A stretch of DNA of 64,000 bases, from positions 245,515-309,514 of the forward strand of contig NZ_BMNG01000005.1 in the NCBI RefSeq assembly GCF_014646335.1, given 5' to 3'. Of the stretch, positions 49,525 to 58,340 are shown one piece after another; position 1 is the stretch's first letter, and each line of letters opens with the position of its first letter. The position numbers were made by a program, and so were the translations under genes. The notes beneath the pieces are model-generated. The model was not told the origin of the DNA. It saw only the letters and a program-made list of their open reading frames with translations, and did not search any database. Origin of the DNA: Streptomyces lasiicapitis. GTDB taxonomy: Bacteria > Actinomycetota > Actinomycetes > Streptomycetales > Streptomycetaceae.

Positions 49525-51216
49525 ATGGCCGCCGAACTCACCGCGCACACGCTGATCGCCAAGCACCGGCCCACCCTCGACCAGGCGCTGGAGACGATCC
49601 GCACGCGCGCGTACTGGTCGCCCCACCCCGAACACCCCAAGGCCTACGGCGAGAACGGAAGCCTGAGCCTCCCCGAAGGCAAGGCGGCCTTCGAGGCCCT
49701 CCTGAACAACCGCTTCGACCTCGACCAGCCGGGCACGGACGACTGGACGGGCGCGGAAGTCTCCCCCTTCGGCCCTGAGTTGGGCATCACGTATCCGCAC
49801 CCGGACGTGGACGCGCTGCTGCCGGCCATGCGCGCGGGCATGCGTGCCTGGCGCGACGCGGGCGCGGAGACGCGCGCGATGGTCTGTCTGGAGATCCTTT
49901 CGCGCATCAGCGCCCGCACGCACGAGTTCGCCCACGCGGTCATGCACACCAGCGGCCAGGCCTTCATGATGGCGTTCCAGGCGGGCGGCCCGCACGCCCA
50001 GGACCGCGGCCTGGAAGCGGTGGCGTATGCCTATGCCGAGCAGTCCCGCACTCCCGGCTCCGCGGAGTGGACCAAGCCGCAGGGCAAGCGCGACCCGCTC
50101 GCCCTGACCAAGCGCTTCACGCCCGTCGGGCGCGGCATCGCGCTCCTGATCGGCTGCAACACCTTCCCGACGTGGAACGGCTATCCCGGCCTCTTCGCCT
50201 CCCTGGCCACCGGCAACCCCGTCCTGGTGAAGCCGCACCCCCGCGCGGTGCTGCCGCTCGCCCTGACGGTGCGCGTGGCCCGCGAGGTCCTGAGCGAGGC
50301 CGGTTTCGACCCAAACCTGGTCGCGCTCGCCACCGAGCGGCCCGGCGAGGGCATCGCCAAGACCCTCGCCACCCGCCCCGAAATCAAGATCATCGACTAC
50401 ACGGGCTCGACGTCCTTCGGCGACTGGCTGGAGACCAACGCCCGCCAGGCGCAGGTCTACACGGAGAAGGCAGGCGTCAACACGGTCGTCGTCGAGTCGA
50501 CCGACAACTACAAGGGCATGCTGTCGAACCTGGCCTTCTCCTTGTCGTTGTACAGCGGCCAGATGTGCACCACCCCGCAGAACCTGCTGATCCCCCGCGA
50601 GGGCATCACGACGGACGCGGGCAAGAAGTCGTACGACGAGGTGGTCTCGGACCTCGCGGGCGCGGTGGACGGCCTGCTCGGCGACGAGGCCCGGGCGAAC
50701 GGCATCCTGGGCGCCCTGGTCAACCCGGACGTGAAGGCCCGCCTGGAGGCGGCCCCCGGGATCGGTGAAGTCGCCCTCGCCTCCCGGGAGATCAGCAACC
50801 CGGAGTTTCCGGACGCCGTGGTGCGCACCCCCGTGATCGTCAAGCTGGACGGCGCCAAGCCGGACGCCGAGGCGGCCTACCTCAGCGAGTGCTTCGGCCC
50901 CGTCTCCTTCGCCGTGGCGGTCGACTCGGCGGCGGACGCGGTGGAGCTGCTGCGGCGCACGGTCCGCGACAAGGGCGCGATGACCGTCGGGGCGTACACG
51001 ACCTCCGAGGAGGTGTCCTCCGCCGTCGAGGAGACCTGCCTGGAGGAGAGCGCCCAGCTCTCGCTGAACCTCACGGGCGGCGTCTATGTGAACCAGACGG
51101 CGGCCTTCTCGGACTTCCACGGCTCCGGCGGCAACCCGGCGGCGAACGCCGCGCTGTGCGACAGCGCGTTCGTGGCCAACCGCTTCCGGGTGGTGGAGAT
51201 CCGCAAGGACGCCTGA
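49525..51216 (+). CDS. paaN: PaaN-type aldehyde dehydrogenase of phenylacetate degradation
   Basis: A 563-residue protein of the aldehyde dehydrogenase superfamily, matching the phenylacetic acid degradation protein PaaN type (long N-terminal extension of about 130 residues). The ALDH core shows L-I-G-C-N-T-F-P-T-W-N, G-N-P-V-L-V-K-P-H-P, and the nucleophile Cys in S-G-Q-M-C-T-T-P-Q-N. E. coli PaaZ has a hydratase domain that this protein lacks, so it can only provide the aldehyde oxidation of the ring-opened product. GAGGAG is about 12 nt before the ATG. Located next to the PaaR-type operator. Confidence 0.9.
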   Translation: MAAELTAHTLIAKHRPTLDQALETIRTRAYWSPHPEHPKAYGENGSLSLPEGKAAFEALLNNRFDLDQPGTDDWTGAEVSPFGPELGITYPHPDVDALLPAMRAGMRAWRDAGAETRAMVCLEILSRISARTHEFAHAVMHTSGQAFMMAFQAGGPHAQDRGLEAVAYAYAEQSRTPGSAEWTKPQGKRDPLALTKRFTPVGRGIALLIGCNTFPTWNGYPGLFASLATGNPVLVKPHPRAVLPLALTVRVAREVLSEAGFDPNLVALATERPGEGIAKTLATRPEIKIIDYTGSTSFGDWLETNARQAQVYTEKAGVNTVVVESTDNYKGMLSNLAFSLSLYSGQMCTTPQNLLIPREGITTDAGKKSYDEVVSDLAGAVDGLLGDEARANGILGALVNPDVKARLEAAPGIGEVALASREISNPEFPDAVVRTPVIVKLDGAKPDAEAAYLSECFGPVSFAVAVDSAADAVELLRRTVRDKGAMTVGAYTTSEEVSSAVEETCLEESAQLSLNLTGGVYVNQTAAFSDFHGSGGNPAANAALCDSAFVANRFRVVEIRKDA

Positions 51217-51257
51217 GCCGGTCGGTCCGGCGCGGGCGCACGACCCAGGGAACACGT

Positions 51258-51293
51258 CCCCGGGAGCACGGGCTCAGACCTGGGCTCCCGGGG
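51258..51293 (-). terminator. Hairpin at paaN/trmH convergent ends
   Basis: CCCCGGGAGC and GCTCCCGGGG form a perfect 10-bp stem with a 16-nt loop. It spans the stop codon of the trmH-type gene and lies 42 bp after the paaN stop, so it may end transcription from both sides. Confidence 0.6.
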
Positions 51294-52083
51294 GCCGTCC
51301 CGAGGACCAGTGGAAGAGCGTCATGCCGACGCTCGTCGCGAGGTTGTAGCTCGACACCTGCGGCCGCATCGGCAGCGACACCAAGTGGTCCGCGCGGGCG
51401 CGCAGTTCGGACGAGAGGCCGCTGCGCTCCGACCCGAAGGCGAGCACGGCGTCGTCGGGGAGCTTGAGGCCACGGATGTCCTCGCCCTCCGCGTCGAGGG
51501 CGAACACCGGGCCCGCGGGCAGCTCGGCGACGTCCACGCGCTCCACCGCCGTGGCGAAGTGCAGGCCCGCGCCGCCGCGTACGACGGTGGGATGCCAGGG
51601 GTCGAGCGTGCCGGTCGTCACGACACCGGTCGCGCCGAAGCCCGCGGCGAGCCGGATCACCGCCCCGGCGTTGCCCAGGTTCCGCGGATCGTCGAGGACG
51701 ACGACGGGAGCGGGCCTGGGGGTGTGCGCCAGCACCTGAAGGTTGGCGGTGCGTGACGGACGTACCGCCAAGGCGGCCACTGCCGTGGGGTGCAGCCGCG
51801 GCACGAGGGCGCGCAGCGTCGCGTCGTCGGTCTCGGCGAGCAGCGCGTCCAGGGCGGCGGCCACGTCCGGTGCCAGGTCCGCCGCAAGGGCGAGGACGGC
51901 GGCCTTGTCGCTGGTCAGCGCCACGGGGATGCGGGCACCGAAGCGCAGCGCGTGCTTCAGGGCGTGGAAGCCGTCGAGGAGCACGGAGGTGTCGGCGAGG
52001 CCGCGCCAGGCGCGCAGCGGGTCTTCCGGGGGCTGTTGCTCCGCCGGGAGCCCCTCGACCCCGGCCGTGCCGCTCACACTCAT
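51274..52083 (-). CDS. TrmH/SpoU-family RNA methyltransferase
   Basis: A 269-residue SPOUT methyltransferase. Motif 1 is N-L-G-N-A-G-A-V-I-R, motif 2 is F-G-S-E-R-S-G-L-S, and motif 3 is L-P-M-R-P-Q-V-S-S-Y-N-L-A-T-S-V-G. The first 100 residues form an RNA-binding substrate domain of the SpoU type. It transfers methyl from S-adenosylmethionine to a ribose 2'-OH in tRNA or rRNA, but the target is not evident. Its ATG overlaps the HTTM gene stop by 4 nt, so it is downstream in a three-gene unit with DUF5819 and HTTM genes. Confidence 0.92.
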   Translation of the reverse strand: MSVSGTAGVEGLPAEQQPPEDPLRAWRGLADTSVLLDGFHALKHALRFGARIPVALTSDKAAVLALAADLAPDVAAALDALLAETDDATLRALVPRLHPTAVAALAVRPSRTANLQVLAHTPRPAPVVVLDDPRNLGNAGAVIRLAAGFGATGVVTTGTLDPWHPTVVRGGAGLHFATAVERVDVAELPAGPVFALDAEGEDIRGLKLPDDAVLAFGSERSGLSSELRARADHLVSLPMRPQVSSYNLATSVGMTLFHWSSGRPPGAQV

Positions 52084-53387
52084 GCCCCGAAGCCTACGCG
52101 CGCGTCCTCCGCGGCCTCCTGGGCGTGCTTCTCCTCGCCGCGCGACCCCGGAAACGCATCCCCGCGCGCAAGACGCGGCATACGTGGCAAACGCCGCACC
52201 CGAGAGAGCGGCGTACGGGAAATCAGCCCTCTACGCGCGCGTGCCAGCCGGCCGCCGAGGCGTCGCAGGAACGACGTCGGCAGGAAGACCGCGTCGGCGG
52301 CGATCATCGCGAGCGAGAAGAACGGCAGCCCCAGGACGATGGCGATGACGGCGTGCTCGAAGATCATCGCCGCGAGCAGGACGTTCTTGACGCGCCGGTT
52401 GAACAGGGTGAACGGGAAGGCGACCTGCACGGCGACCGTCCCGTAGGTCACCAGCATGACCAGCACGCCGTGCGAGGTGAGGAGGTCGGCGAGCGCGGGC
52501 CAGGGGGAGAAGTAGTCGAGCTGGAGGGGGTAGTAGACGGCCGTGCCGTCCTGCCAGCGGCTTCCCTGGATCTTGTACCAGCCCGCGGTGGCGTAGATCA
52601 GGCACGCCTCGACCATGATCACCAACAGGGCGGCGTTGTGCGCGAGGTTGGCGACGACGTCGAGCAGCACCCGCGCTTCGCTCCGCGGCGCGCGCCGCGA
52701 GACCACCCACCACAGGCCGTGCGCGAGCCACAGCCCCCAGAAGAGCACCAGCCAGAACCCGCCGAGCTCCCCCATGAACGTCACGACGGACAGCGCGAGG
52801 CCGAGGACCCACCACAGCACCGGGCCGACGCGGTCGTCACGACCGGCCCCGTCGAGGCGTGCCGCGCGGCGCGCGTCCAGGGACCAGACCTGGCCGCACC
52901 GCGTGAACACCAGGTAGATCGCCATCAGATGGATGACGTTGTCGCCGCCGTCGCCCATGAAGATGCTGCGGTTCTGCAGCGACAGCACGCCGATCATGAA
53001 CAGCACGGACATGGTGCGCGTGCGCCAGCCCACCAGCAGCAGGGCGCTGGAGACGATCGCCAGGAAGTAGACGATCTCGAACCACAACCGGCCGTCCGAC
53101 CACATCAGCGCCGTGAAGGCGTCATTGGCGGAGATGAGCTGCCGGGCCATGTCCCAGTTCCACGGCCCGTCGGGCCCGTACAGCTCACGCCGGTGCGGCA
53201 GTTCGCGCAGCAGGAACATCAGCCATGTCGCGGCGAAACCGATGCGCACGATGGCGGTCTGGTACGGGCCGAGGGCGTGCGCCGTGACGCGCTGCACGGC
53301 ACGGGCGAACGGTTCGAAGCGGGACGTCAGGCGCCCGCCCGCGTGGACGGACCGGGCCACCGGGTGCTCCCCATCAGCGCGGGTCAC
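52080..53387 (-). CDS. HTTM-domain membrane protein (vitamin K-dependent carboxylase-like)
   Basis: A 435-residue membrane protein with an HTTM domain, the horizontally-spread domain with four transmembrane segments related to vitamin K-dependent gamma-carboxylase. Membrane segments include I-V-R-I-G-F-A-A-T-W-L-M-F-L-L, I-V-Y-F-L-A-I-V-S-S-A-L-L-L-V and several C-terminal ones. The typical G-W-Y-K-I-Q-G-S-R-W and Y-Y-P-L-Q-L-D-Y segments are present. The GTG overlaps the DUF5819 stop (GTGA). In actinomycetes HTTM and DUF5819 are often neighbours. The reaction in bacteria is not known. Confidence 0.87.
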   Translation of the reverse strand: MTRADGEHPVARSVHAGGRLTSRFEPFARAVQRVTAHALGPYQTAIVRIGFAATWLMFLLRELPHRRELYGPDGPWNWDMARQLISANDAFTALMWSDGRLWFEIVYFLAIVSSALLLVGWRTRTMSVLFMIGVLSLQNRSIFMGDGGDNVIHLMAIYLVFTRCGQVWSLDARRAARLDGAGRDDRVGPVLWWVLGLALSVVTFMGELGGFWLVLFWGLWLAHGLWWVVSRRAPRSEARVLLDVVANLAHNAALLVIMVEACLIYATAGWYKIQGSRWQDGTAVYYPLQLDYFSPWPALADLLTSHGVLVMLVTYGTVAVQVAFPFTLFNRRVKNVLLAAMIFEHAVIAIVLGLPFFSLAMIAADAVFLPTSFLRRLGGRLARARRGLISRTPLSRVRRLPRMPRLARGDAFPGSRGEEKHAQEAAEDARVGFGA

Positions 53388-54292
53388 CGGGCGCCCTCCG
53401 TCCGATCGGCGGCCACGTCTCTCCGCGCCCGGTCCTCCCCGGCCAGCGGCAGGTCGGCCGGGGTCACCGACCACCACGGCAGCACCCGCAGCACCGGCTT
53501 GGTGTTGATCTTCTCGTCGCTCCACTCCGGTGGCCGCACCGCCGTGGTTCGGGACCGGACCTGCACCTGGTCGAAGGCCTCGCCGCGGGCCAGCGGCTCG
53601 TGCCGGTTCAGGCGCAGCAGCACGATGCGGCGGATGTAGCGCTCGGACAGCTCGCCGCGCAGACCGGTGGGACGATTCTGCGCGTCGTGCGTGGCCACGA
53701 AGAAGTCCCAGCCCCGGCGCAGCTCGTTCTGCTGCGTGTGGCTCGGCATCAGGTTGTGGTCGATGGCGGCGCCGTCCTGCGCGGACAGGTCGTACCAGCG
53801 TGTGGTCCGGCCGACCCCGTCCGCGGTGCGGATCTGCGCGCGGACCTGCACCGCGACGTTCTGCTGCAGCGGGTTGGGCGCGAACAGTTTCCAGTTCTGC
53901 TCGAACTCCGGATACACCCAGTCGTCCACGGTCCCGCCGTGCTTCTTGGTCACGGTGTTCGACGGCGCCACGTGCAGGAACAGCATCCCGACGTGGACGC
54001 AGACGCCGACCACGACCGCGGCGAGGACGAGGGCGGCGACGACTTGCGGGCCTCGGGAGAGGGCGGCGATGCCGGATTCCGGCTGGGCGGGGGTGTCGTC
54101 GGGCCCGGTGGGGGCCTGGTGGGGCCCGGTGGGGGCGTGGTCGGGCCCCGTGGGGGCGTGGTCGGGTGGGGCGGGGGTGCCGCCGGCCCCGGCGGGCAAG
54201 GCCTCAGGCCGGGCAGGCACCGCATCGGGCACCGCGGGCGCGTCATCGGGCTCGGCGGCCCCGCCGCCCGAACCCTTGTCGTACGCGTCCAT
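53384..54292 (-). CDS. DUF5819-family membrane-anchored protein
   Basis: A 302-residue protein. The first 75 residues are a cytoplasmic Pro/Asp/Gly-rich segment with repeats of A-P-T-G-P-x-(H/Q). One membrane helix follows (about 82-105, V-V-A-A-L-V-L-A-A-V-V-V-G-V). The outer domain contains F-E-Q-N-W-K-L-F-A-P-N-P-L-Q-Q-N, the mark of DUF5819, which is paired with HTTM proteins. It starts the operon DUF5819-HTTM-trmH and is divergent from paaA. The likely role is partner of the HTTM protein at the membrane; function unknown. Confidence 0.85.
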   Translation of the reverse strand: MDAYDKGSGGGAAEPDDAPAVPDAVPARPEALPAGAGGTPAPPDHAPTGPDHAPTGPHQAPTGPDDTPAQPESGIAALSRGPQVVAALVLAAVVVGVCVHVGMLFLHVAPSNTVTKKHGGTVDDWVYPEFEQNWKLFAPNPLQQNVAVQVRAQIRTADGVGRTTRWYDLSAQDGAAIDHNLMPSHTQQNELRRGWDFFVATHDAQNRPTGLRGELSERYIRRIVLLRLNRHEPLARGEAFDQVQVRSRTTAVRPPEWSDEKINTKPVLRVLPWWSVTPADLPLAGEDRARRDVAADRTEGAR

Positions 54293-54376
54293 CTCGCCCC
54301 GTTCCTCGACCCCACGACCGAACCCTGCCGCCGGAACGGTACTCAGGCCCGCCCGCCAGGCACAGCGTCCCGGAGG

Positions 54377-54385
54377 TTATCCACA
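54377..54385 (+). promoter_or_regulatory. DnaA-box-like 9-mer TTATCCACA
   Basis: TTATCCACA is the classical DnaA R1 9-mer; the Streptomyces consensus is TTGTCCACA. It lies in the DUF5819/paaA divergent gap. A single box is common by chance but others occur nearby (46619, 49389, 62478), see the findings. Confidence 0.4.
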
Positions 54386-54431
54386 GGGTTGACACCTTAT
54401 GGCGAGGCGCCGCACCATTGAATTCCCACGA

Positions 54432-54451
54432 ACCGAACGATCGGTCGGTAG
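54432..54451. promoter_or_regulatory. PaaR-type operator before paaABCDE
   Basis: AACCGAACGATCGGTCGGTA is the exact reverse complement of the 20-bp site at 49417-49436. The core ACCGAACGATCGGT fits ACCGNNCGNNCGGT. It lies about 80 bp upstream of the paaA ATG. Confidence 0.75.
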
Positions 54452-54530
54452 GTCGCCGGTTTCGCGGGGATGCCGAGGCATCTGACACCGAGAGTTGCCG
54501 GGACACTGCCCGAGGTCGAGGGGGACCGAG

Positions 54531-55538
54531 ATGGCGACAGCGCACCAGCCGCCCAGTACGGCGCCGCACCACCCAGCGGCAGGCGCCGCGGACACCGCCG
54601 CGCCGGCGCTGGAGTCCGCCTTCGACGCGGCCGTGGCGGCCGACGAGCGCATCGAGCCGCGCGACTGGATGCCGGACGCCTATCGCGCCACGCTCGTGCG
54701 CCAGATAGCGCAGCACGCCCACTCCGAGATCATCGGCATGCAGCCGGAGGCCAACTGGATCACGCGCGCGCCTTCCTTGCGCCGCAAGGCGATCCTGATG
54801 GCCAAGGTCCAGGACGAGGCGGGCCACGGCCTTTATCTGTACAGCGCGGCGGAAACGCTCGGCGCGAGCCGCGACGACCTGCTCGACAAGCTCCACTCCG
54901 GCCGCCAGAAGTATTCGTCGATCTTCAACTACCCCACCCTGACCTGGGCGGACGTAGGCGCGATCGGCTGGCTCGTGGACGGCGCGGCGATCACCAACCA
55001 GGTCCCCCTGTGCCGGTGTTCGTACGGCCCCTATGCCCGCGCGATGGTCCGCGTCTGCAAGGAGGAGTCGTTCCACCAGCGCCAGGGGTACGAGCTGCTG
55101 CTCGCCCTCAGCCGCGGCACACCGGCGCAGCACGCGATGGCCCAGGACGCCGTGGACCGCTGGTGGTGGCCGTCCCTGATGATGTTCGGCCCGCCGGACG
55201 CGGAGTCGTCGCACTCCGAGCAGTCGATGATCTGGAAGATCAAGCGCCACTCGAACGACGAGCTGCGCCAGCGCTTCGTGGACATCTGCGTCCCCCAGGC
55301 CGAGTCCCTCGGCCTGACCCTGCCGGACCCGGACCTGAAGTGGAACGAGGAGCGCGGACAGCACGACTTCGGAGCGATCGACTGGAGCGAGTTCTGGTCG
55401 GTCCTCAAGGGCAACGGCCCGTGCAACGAACAGCGCATCACACAGCGCAGGCGCGCCCATGAAGAGGGCGCCTGGGTGCGCGAGGCAGCGGCCGCCCACG
55501 CCGTCAAGCACAGCGAGCGCAAGGAGGCGACCGCATGA
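54531..55538 (+). CDS. paaA: Phenylacetyl-CoA epoxidase subunit PaaA
   Basis: A 335-residue catalytic subunit of the di-iron phenylacetyl-CoA epoxidase. The iron-ligand segments are visible: [11 protein letters not shown] and [10 protein letters not shown]. The typical start [10 protein letters not shown] follows an Ala/Pro-rich tail of 40 residues. It epoxidises the aromatic ring of phenylacetyl-CoA using O2 and electrons from PaaE. GGGGGACCGAG precedes the ATG. It is the first gene of paaABCDE, where genes overlap by 1-7 nt. Confidence 0.97.
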   Translation: MATAHQPPSTAPHHPAAGAADTAAPALESAFDAAVAADERIEPRDWMPDAYRATLVRQIAQHAHSEIIGMQPEANWITRAPSLRRKAILMAKVQDEAGHGLYLYSAAETLGASRDDLLDKLHSGRQKYSSIFNYPTLTWADVGAIGWLVDGAAITNQVPLCRCSYGPYARAMVRVCKEESFHQRQGYELLLALSRGTPAQHAMAQDAVDRWWWPSLMMFGPPDAESSHSEQSMIWKIKRHSNDELRQRFVDICVPQAESLGLTLPDPDLKWNEERGQHDFGAIDWSEFWSVLKGNGPCNEQRITQRRRAHEEGAWVREAAAAHAVKHSERKEATA

Positions 55539-55825
55539 GCAGCTCGACCGAATGGCCGTTGTGGGAAGTGTTCGTGCGCTCGCGCCGCGGCCTGTCCCAC
55601 ACCCACGCGGGCAGCCTGCACGCCCCGGACGCCGAGATGGCGCTGCGCAACGCCCGTGATCTGTACACGCGCAGGAACGAGGGCGTCTCCATCTGGGTAG
55701 TGCCGTCCACGCAGATCACGGCCTCCTCACCGGACGAGAAGGACTCCTTCTTCGACCCGTCCGCCGACAAGCCCTACCGCCACCCGACGTTCTACGACAT
55801 CCCGGAAGGAGTGAAGCACCTGTGA
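55535..55825 (+). CDS. paaB: Phenylacetyl-CoA epoxidase subunit PaaB
   Basis: A 96-residue PaaB. The start [20 protein letters not shown] and the end [15 protein letters not shown] are typical. It bridges PaaA/PaaC pairs in the complex and has no metal site. The ATG overlaps the paaA stop by 4 nt. Confidence 0.97.
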   Translation: MSSSTEWPLWEVFVRSRRGLSHTHAGSLHAPDAEMALRNARDLYTRRNEGVSIWVVPSTQITASSPDEKDSFFDPSADKPYRHPTFYDIPEGVKHL

Positions 55826-56598
55826 CCCCGACACCAGTGTCCCCCGCGTCCCCGGGGGCGGGCCCCGCGCCCACGACCACCGAAGCCCCGGCCCTCCACG
55901 CCGCGGCCCTCGCCCTGGGCGACGACGCGCTGGTGCTCTCGCACCGCCTGGGTGAATGGGCGGGCCACGCCCCCGTCCTCGAAGAAGAGGTCGCCCTGGC
56001 GAACATCGCGTTGGACCTGCTCGGCCAGGCCCGCGTGCTGCTCTCCCTTGCGGGTGACGAGGACGAACTGGCGTATCTGCGCGAGGAGCGCGCCTTCCGC
56101 AACCTCCAGCTCGTCGAGCAGCCGAACGGCGACTTCGCCCACACCATCGCTCGCCAGCTCTACTTCTCGGTGTATCAGACCCTTCTGTACGGCCAACTGG
56201 CCGACACCGACAGCCTGTTGGCCCCCCTCGCCGCGAAGGCCGTCAAGGAGGTCGCCTACCACCAGGATCACGCCGAGCAGTGGACGCTGCGGCTCGGCGA
56301 CGGCACGGCGGAGAGCCACGAGCGGATGCGGCGCGGCCTGGACGCGCTGTGGCGGTTCACCGGAGAGATGTTCCAGCCCGTGCCGGGCCTGGACCTCGAC
56401 TGGCAGGGCATGCGCGAGCAGTGGACCGCCAGGGTCACCGAAGTGATCGAAAAGGCAACGCTCAGCGTCCCCGAGGGCCCGCAGAGCGGGGCGTGGACGG
56501 CCGGCGCGGGCCGCGAGGGCCTGCACACGGAGTCGTTCGGCCGGATGCTCGCCGAGATGCAGCACCTGCACCGCAGCCACCCGGGGGCGTCATGGTGA
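55822..56598 (+). CDS. paaC: Phenylacetyl-CoA epoxidase structural subunit PaaC
   Basis: A 258-residue ferritin-like subunit with L-G-D-D-A-L-V-L-S-H-R-L-G-E-W, E-E-V-A-L-A-N-I-A-L-D-L-L-G-Q-A and Y-H-Q-D-H-A-E-Q-W. PaaC supports PaaA but does not carry the full iron-ligand set. The GTG overlaps the paaB stop (GTGA). An N-terminal Pro/Ala tail of about 25 residues is present. Confidence 0.96.
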   Translation: MTPTPVSPASPGAGPAPTTTEAPALHAAALALGDDALVLSHRLGEWAGHAPVLEEEVALANIALDLLGQARVLLSLAGDEDELAYLREERAFRNLQLVEQPNGDFAHTIARQLYFSVYQTLLYGQLADTDSLLAPLAAKAVKEVAYHQDHAEQWTLRLGDGTAESHERMRRGLDALWRFTGEMFQPVPGLDLDWQGMREQWTARVTEVIEKATLSVPEGPQSGAWTAGAGREGLHTESFGRMLAEMQHLHRSHPGASW

Positions 56599-57101
56599 CC
56601 ACGGCCCCCCGCACCCCCACCGCCCTCGAAGCCGAGCTCAGCGCGCTGGCGGGCGCCGTGCCCGACCCCGAGCTGCCCGTGATCACCCTGGCCGAGCTGG
56701 GCGTGCTCCGCTCCCTGCGGGTCAGCGGCACGGGCCACGTCGACGTCGAGCTGACCCCGACGTACACGGGTTGCCCCGCCATAGAAGCGATGTCCGCGGA
56801 CATAGAACAGGTGCTGCGCGAGCACGGCCGTGACGACGTCAGCGTGCGCACGGTGCTCTCCCCCGCCTGGTCGACGGACGACATCAGCGCCGAAGGCCGC
56901 CGCAAACTCGCCGAGTTCGGCATCGCCCCGCCGCGCCCGCACGCCGCCGACGGCCCGGTCCCGCTGTCCCTGACGGTCCGCTGCCCGAACTGCGGCTCGA
57001 CGGACACGGAGCTGCTCAGCCGCTTCTCGTCCACCGCATGCAAGGCACTGCGCCGCTGCGTCTCGTGCCGCGAGCCCTTCGACCACTTCAAGGAGCTGTG
57101 A
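56592..57101 (+). CDS. paaD: PaaD, Fe-S maturation factor of the epoxidase
   Basis: A 169-residue PaaD. The N-terminal DUF59/MIP18 domain shows V-P-D-P-E-L-P-V-I-T-L-A-E-L-G-V-L and T-P-T-Y-T-G-C-P-A; the C-terminal part has two Cys pairs, R-C-P-N-C-G-S and R-R-C-V-S-C-R. It helps assemble the metal or Fe-S centres of the PaaABCE complex. ATG 56592 overlaps paaC by 7 nt; a GTG at 56595 would overlap by 4 nt. Confidence 0.95.
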   Translation: MVTTAPRTPTALEAELSALAGAVPDPELPVITLAELGVLRSLRVSGTGHVDVELTPTYTGCPAIEAMSADIEQVLREHGRDDVSVRTVLSPAWSTDDISAEGRRKLAEFGIAPPRPHAADGPVPLSLTVRCPNCGSTDTELLSRFSSTACKALRRCVSCREPFDHFKEL

Positions 57102-58168
57102 TGGCGCGCTTCCACCCGCTCCGCGTGGCGGCGGTCGAGCAGCTCACCGACGACTCCGTGACGCTGACCTTCGAGGTGCCCCCGGCCCTCCGCGAGGAGT
57201 ACCGGTACGCACCGGGCCAGCACCTGGCCATCCGCCGCGTGGTCGACGGCACGGAGATCCGGCGTACGTACTCGATCTGCTCGCCGGCGCCGTCCCCCCA
57301 AGCGGCCGGTGAGCCGCGGCGGTTGCGGGTGGGCGTGCGCGTGGTGGAGGGCGGCGTCTTCTCGACGTACGCGCACAAGGAGATCGTGGCGGGTGACGAG
57401 CTGGAGGTGATGACCCCGGCGGGCCGCTTCACCCTGGACCCGGCCCCGGGGCGGTATGCCGCGGTGGTCGGCGGCAGCGGCATCACACCGGTGCTCTCCA
57501 TCGTCACGACGCTCCTGGAGCGCGAGCCGCGCGCCGAGTTCTGCCTCATACGCAGCGACCGCACGGCGGCGTCCACGATGTTCCTCGACGAGGTCGCCGA
57601 CCTCAAGGACCGCTGGCCCGACCGCTTCCAGCTGGTGACGGTGCTCTCCCGCGAGGAGCAGCAGGCGGGCCTCGACTCGGGGCGCCTGGACGAGGAGCGG
57701 CTCACCCGGCTGCTGCCCGCGCTGCTGCCGGTCGAGGAGGTCGACGGCTGGTTCCTGTGCGGTCCGTACGGCCTGGTGCAGGGCGCCGAGCGGACGCTGC
57801 GCGCCCTGGGGGTGTCACGGCACCGCATCCACGAGGAGATATTCCACGTGGACGACGGCCTCGTGACGGCACCGGCCGTGCCCGCCCCGGCGGACAGCGC
57901 GGTCACCGTCACCCTGGACGGCCGCTCCGGGACCTGGCCGGTGCGGGCGGGCGAGTCCCTCCTGGACACGGTGCTGCGCAACCGCGCGGACGCGCCGTTC
58001 GCCTGCAAGGGCGGAGTGTGCGGCACCTGCCGCGCGTTCAAGGTGTCCGGCGAGGTCCGCATGGACCGGAACTTCGCCCTGGAACCGGAGGAGACCGAAG
58101 CCGGATACGTCCTCGCGTGCCAGTCGCACCCGACCACGGCCAAGGTGGAGCTGGACTTCGACCGCTGA
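57101..58168 (+). CDS. paaE: PaaE, reductase component of phenylacetyl-CoA epoxidase
   Basis: A 355-residue FNR-type reductase. FAD-binding: R-R-T-Y-S-I-C-S. NADPH-binding: V-G-G-S-G-I-T-P-V-L-S-I. The C-terminal plant-type ferredoxin has C-K-G-G-V-C-G-T-C and a later L-A-C-Q-S, four Cys for a 2Fe-2S cluster. It delivers electrons from NADPH to PaaA. The ATG shares 1 nt with the paaD stop. Last gene of the paa operon; no terminator is clear in the hexanucleotide-rich DNA that follows. Confidence 0.97.
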   Translation: MARFHPLRVAAVEQLTDDSVTLTFEVPPALREEYRYAPGQHLAIRRVVDGTEIRRTYSICSPAPSPQAAGEPRRLRVGVRVVEGGVFSTYAHKEIVAGDELEVMTPAGRFTLDPAPGRYAAVVGGSGITPVLSIVTTLLEREPRAEFCLIRSDRTAASTMFLDEVADLKDRWPDRFQLVTVLSREEQQAGLDSGRLDEERLTRLLPALLPVEEVDGWFLCGPYGLVQGAERTLRALGVSRHRIHEEIFHVDDGLVTAPAVPAPADSAVTVTLDGRSGTWPVRAGESLLDTVLRNRADAPFACKGGVCGTCRAFKVSGEVRMDRNFALEPEETEAGYVLACQSHPTTAKVELDFDR

Positions 58169-58177
58169 GCGGGCATG

Positions 58178-58222
<45 letters not shown>

Positions 58223-58310
58223 GGCGCCCTCTAGCCGCGGTTGGGGCAGCGGGGCGCCGCCCTGCGCTCCCGCCGCCGCCCCCTGCTCCGGCGCGACTGT
58301 TCCCTTCCCG

Positions 58311-58324
58311 TAGAACCTGTTCTA
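58311..58324. promoter_or_regulatory. KstR-like palindrome before acyl-CoA dehydrogenase
   Basis: TAGAAC-CT-GTTCTA is a 14-bp inverted repeat with perfect 6-bp arms and fits the TNNAACNNGTTNNA motif of the actinobacterial TetR regulator KstR, which controls sterol and related lipid catabolism. It is about 100 bp before the acyl-CoA dehydrogenase start. The regulator gene is not in this window. Confidence 0.6.
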
Positions 58325-58327
58325 TCT

Positions 58328-58340
58328 TGACGACCCGTCA
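58328..58340. promoter_or_regulatory. Second inverted repeat before acyl-CoA dehydrogenase
   Basis: TGACG-ACC-CGTCA, perfect 5-bp arms with 3-nt spacer, 4 bp downstream of the KstR-like palindrome. It may be a site for another TetR-type acyl-CoA sensor. Confidence 0.4.

Noticed and set aside
49525..51216. Full PaaZ (ring-opening hydratase plus aldehyde dehydrogenase)
   Set aside because: The protein has a long N-terminal extension and an ALDH core but no MaoC-like hydratase domain, so PaaN is the better name.
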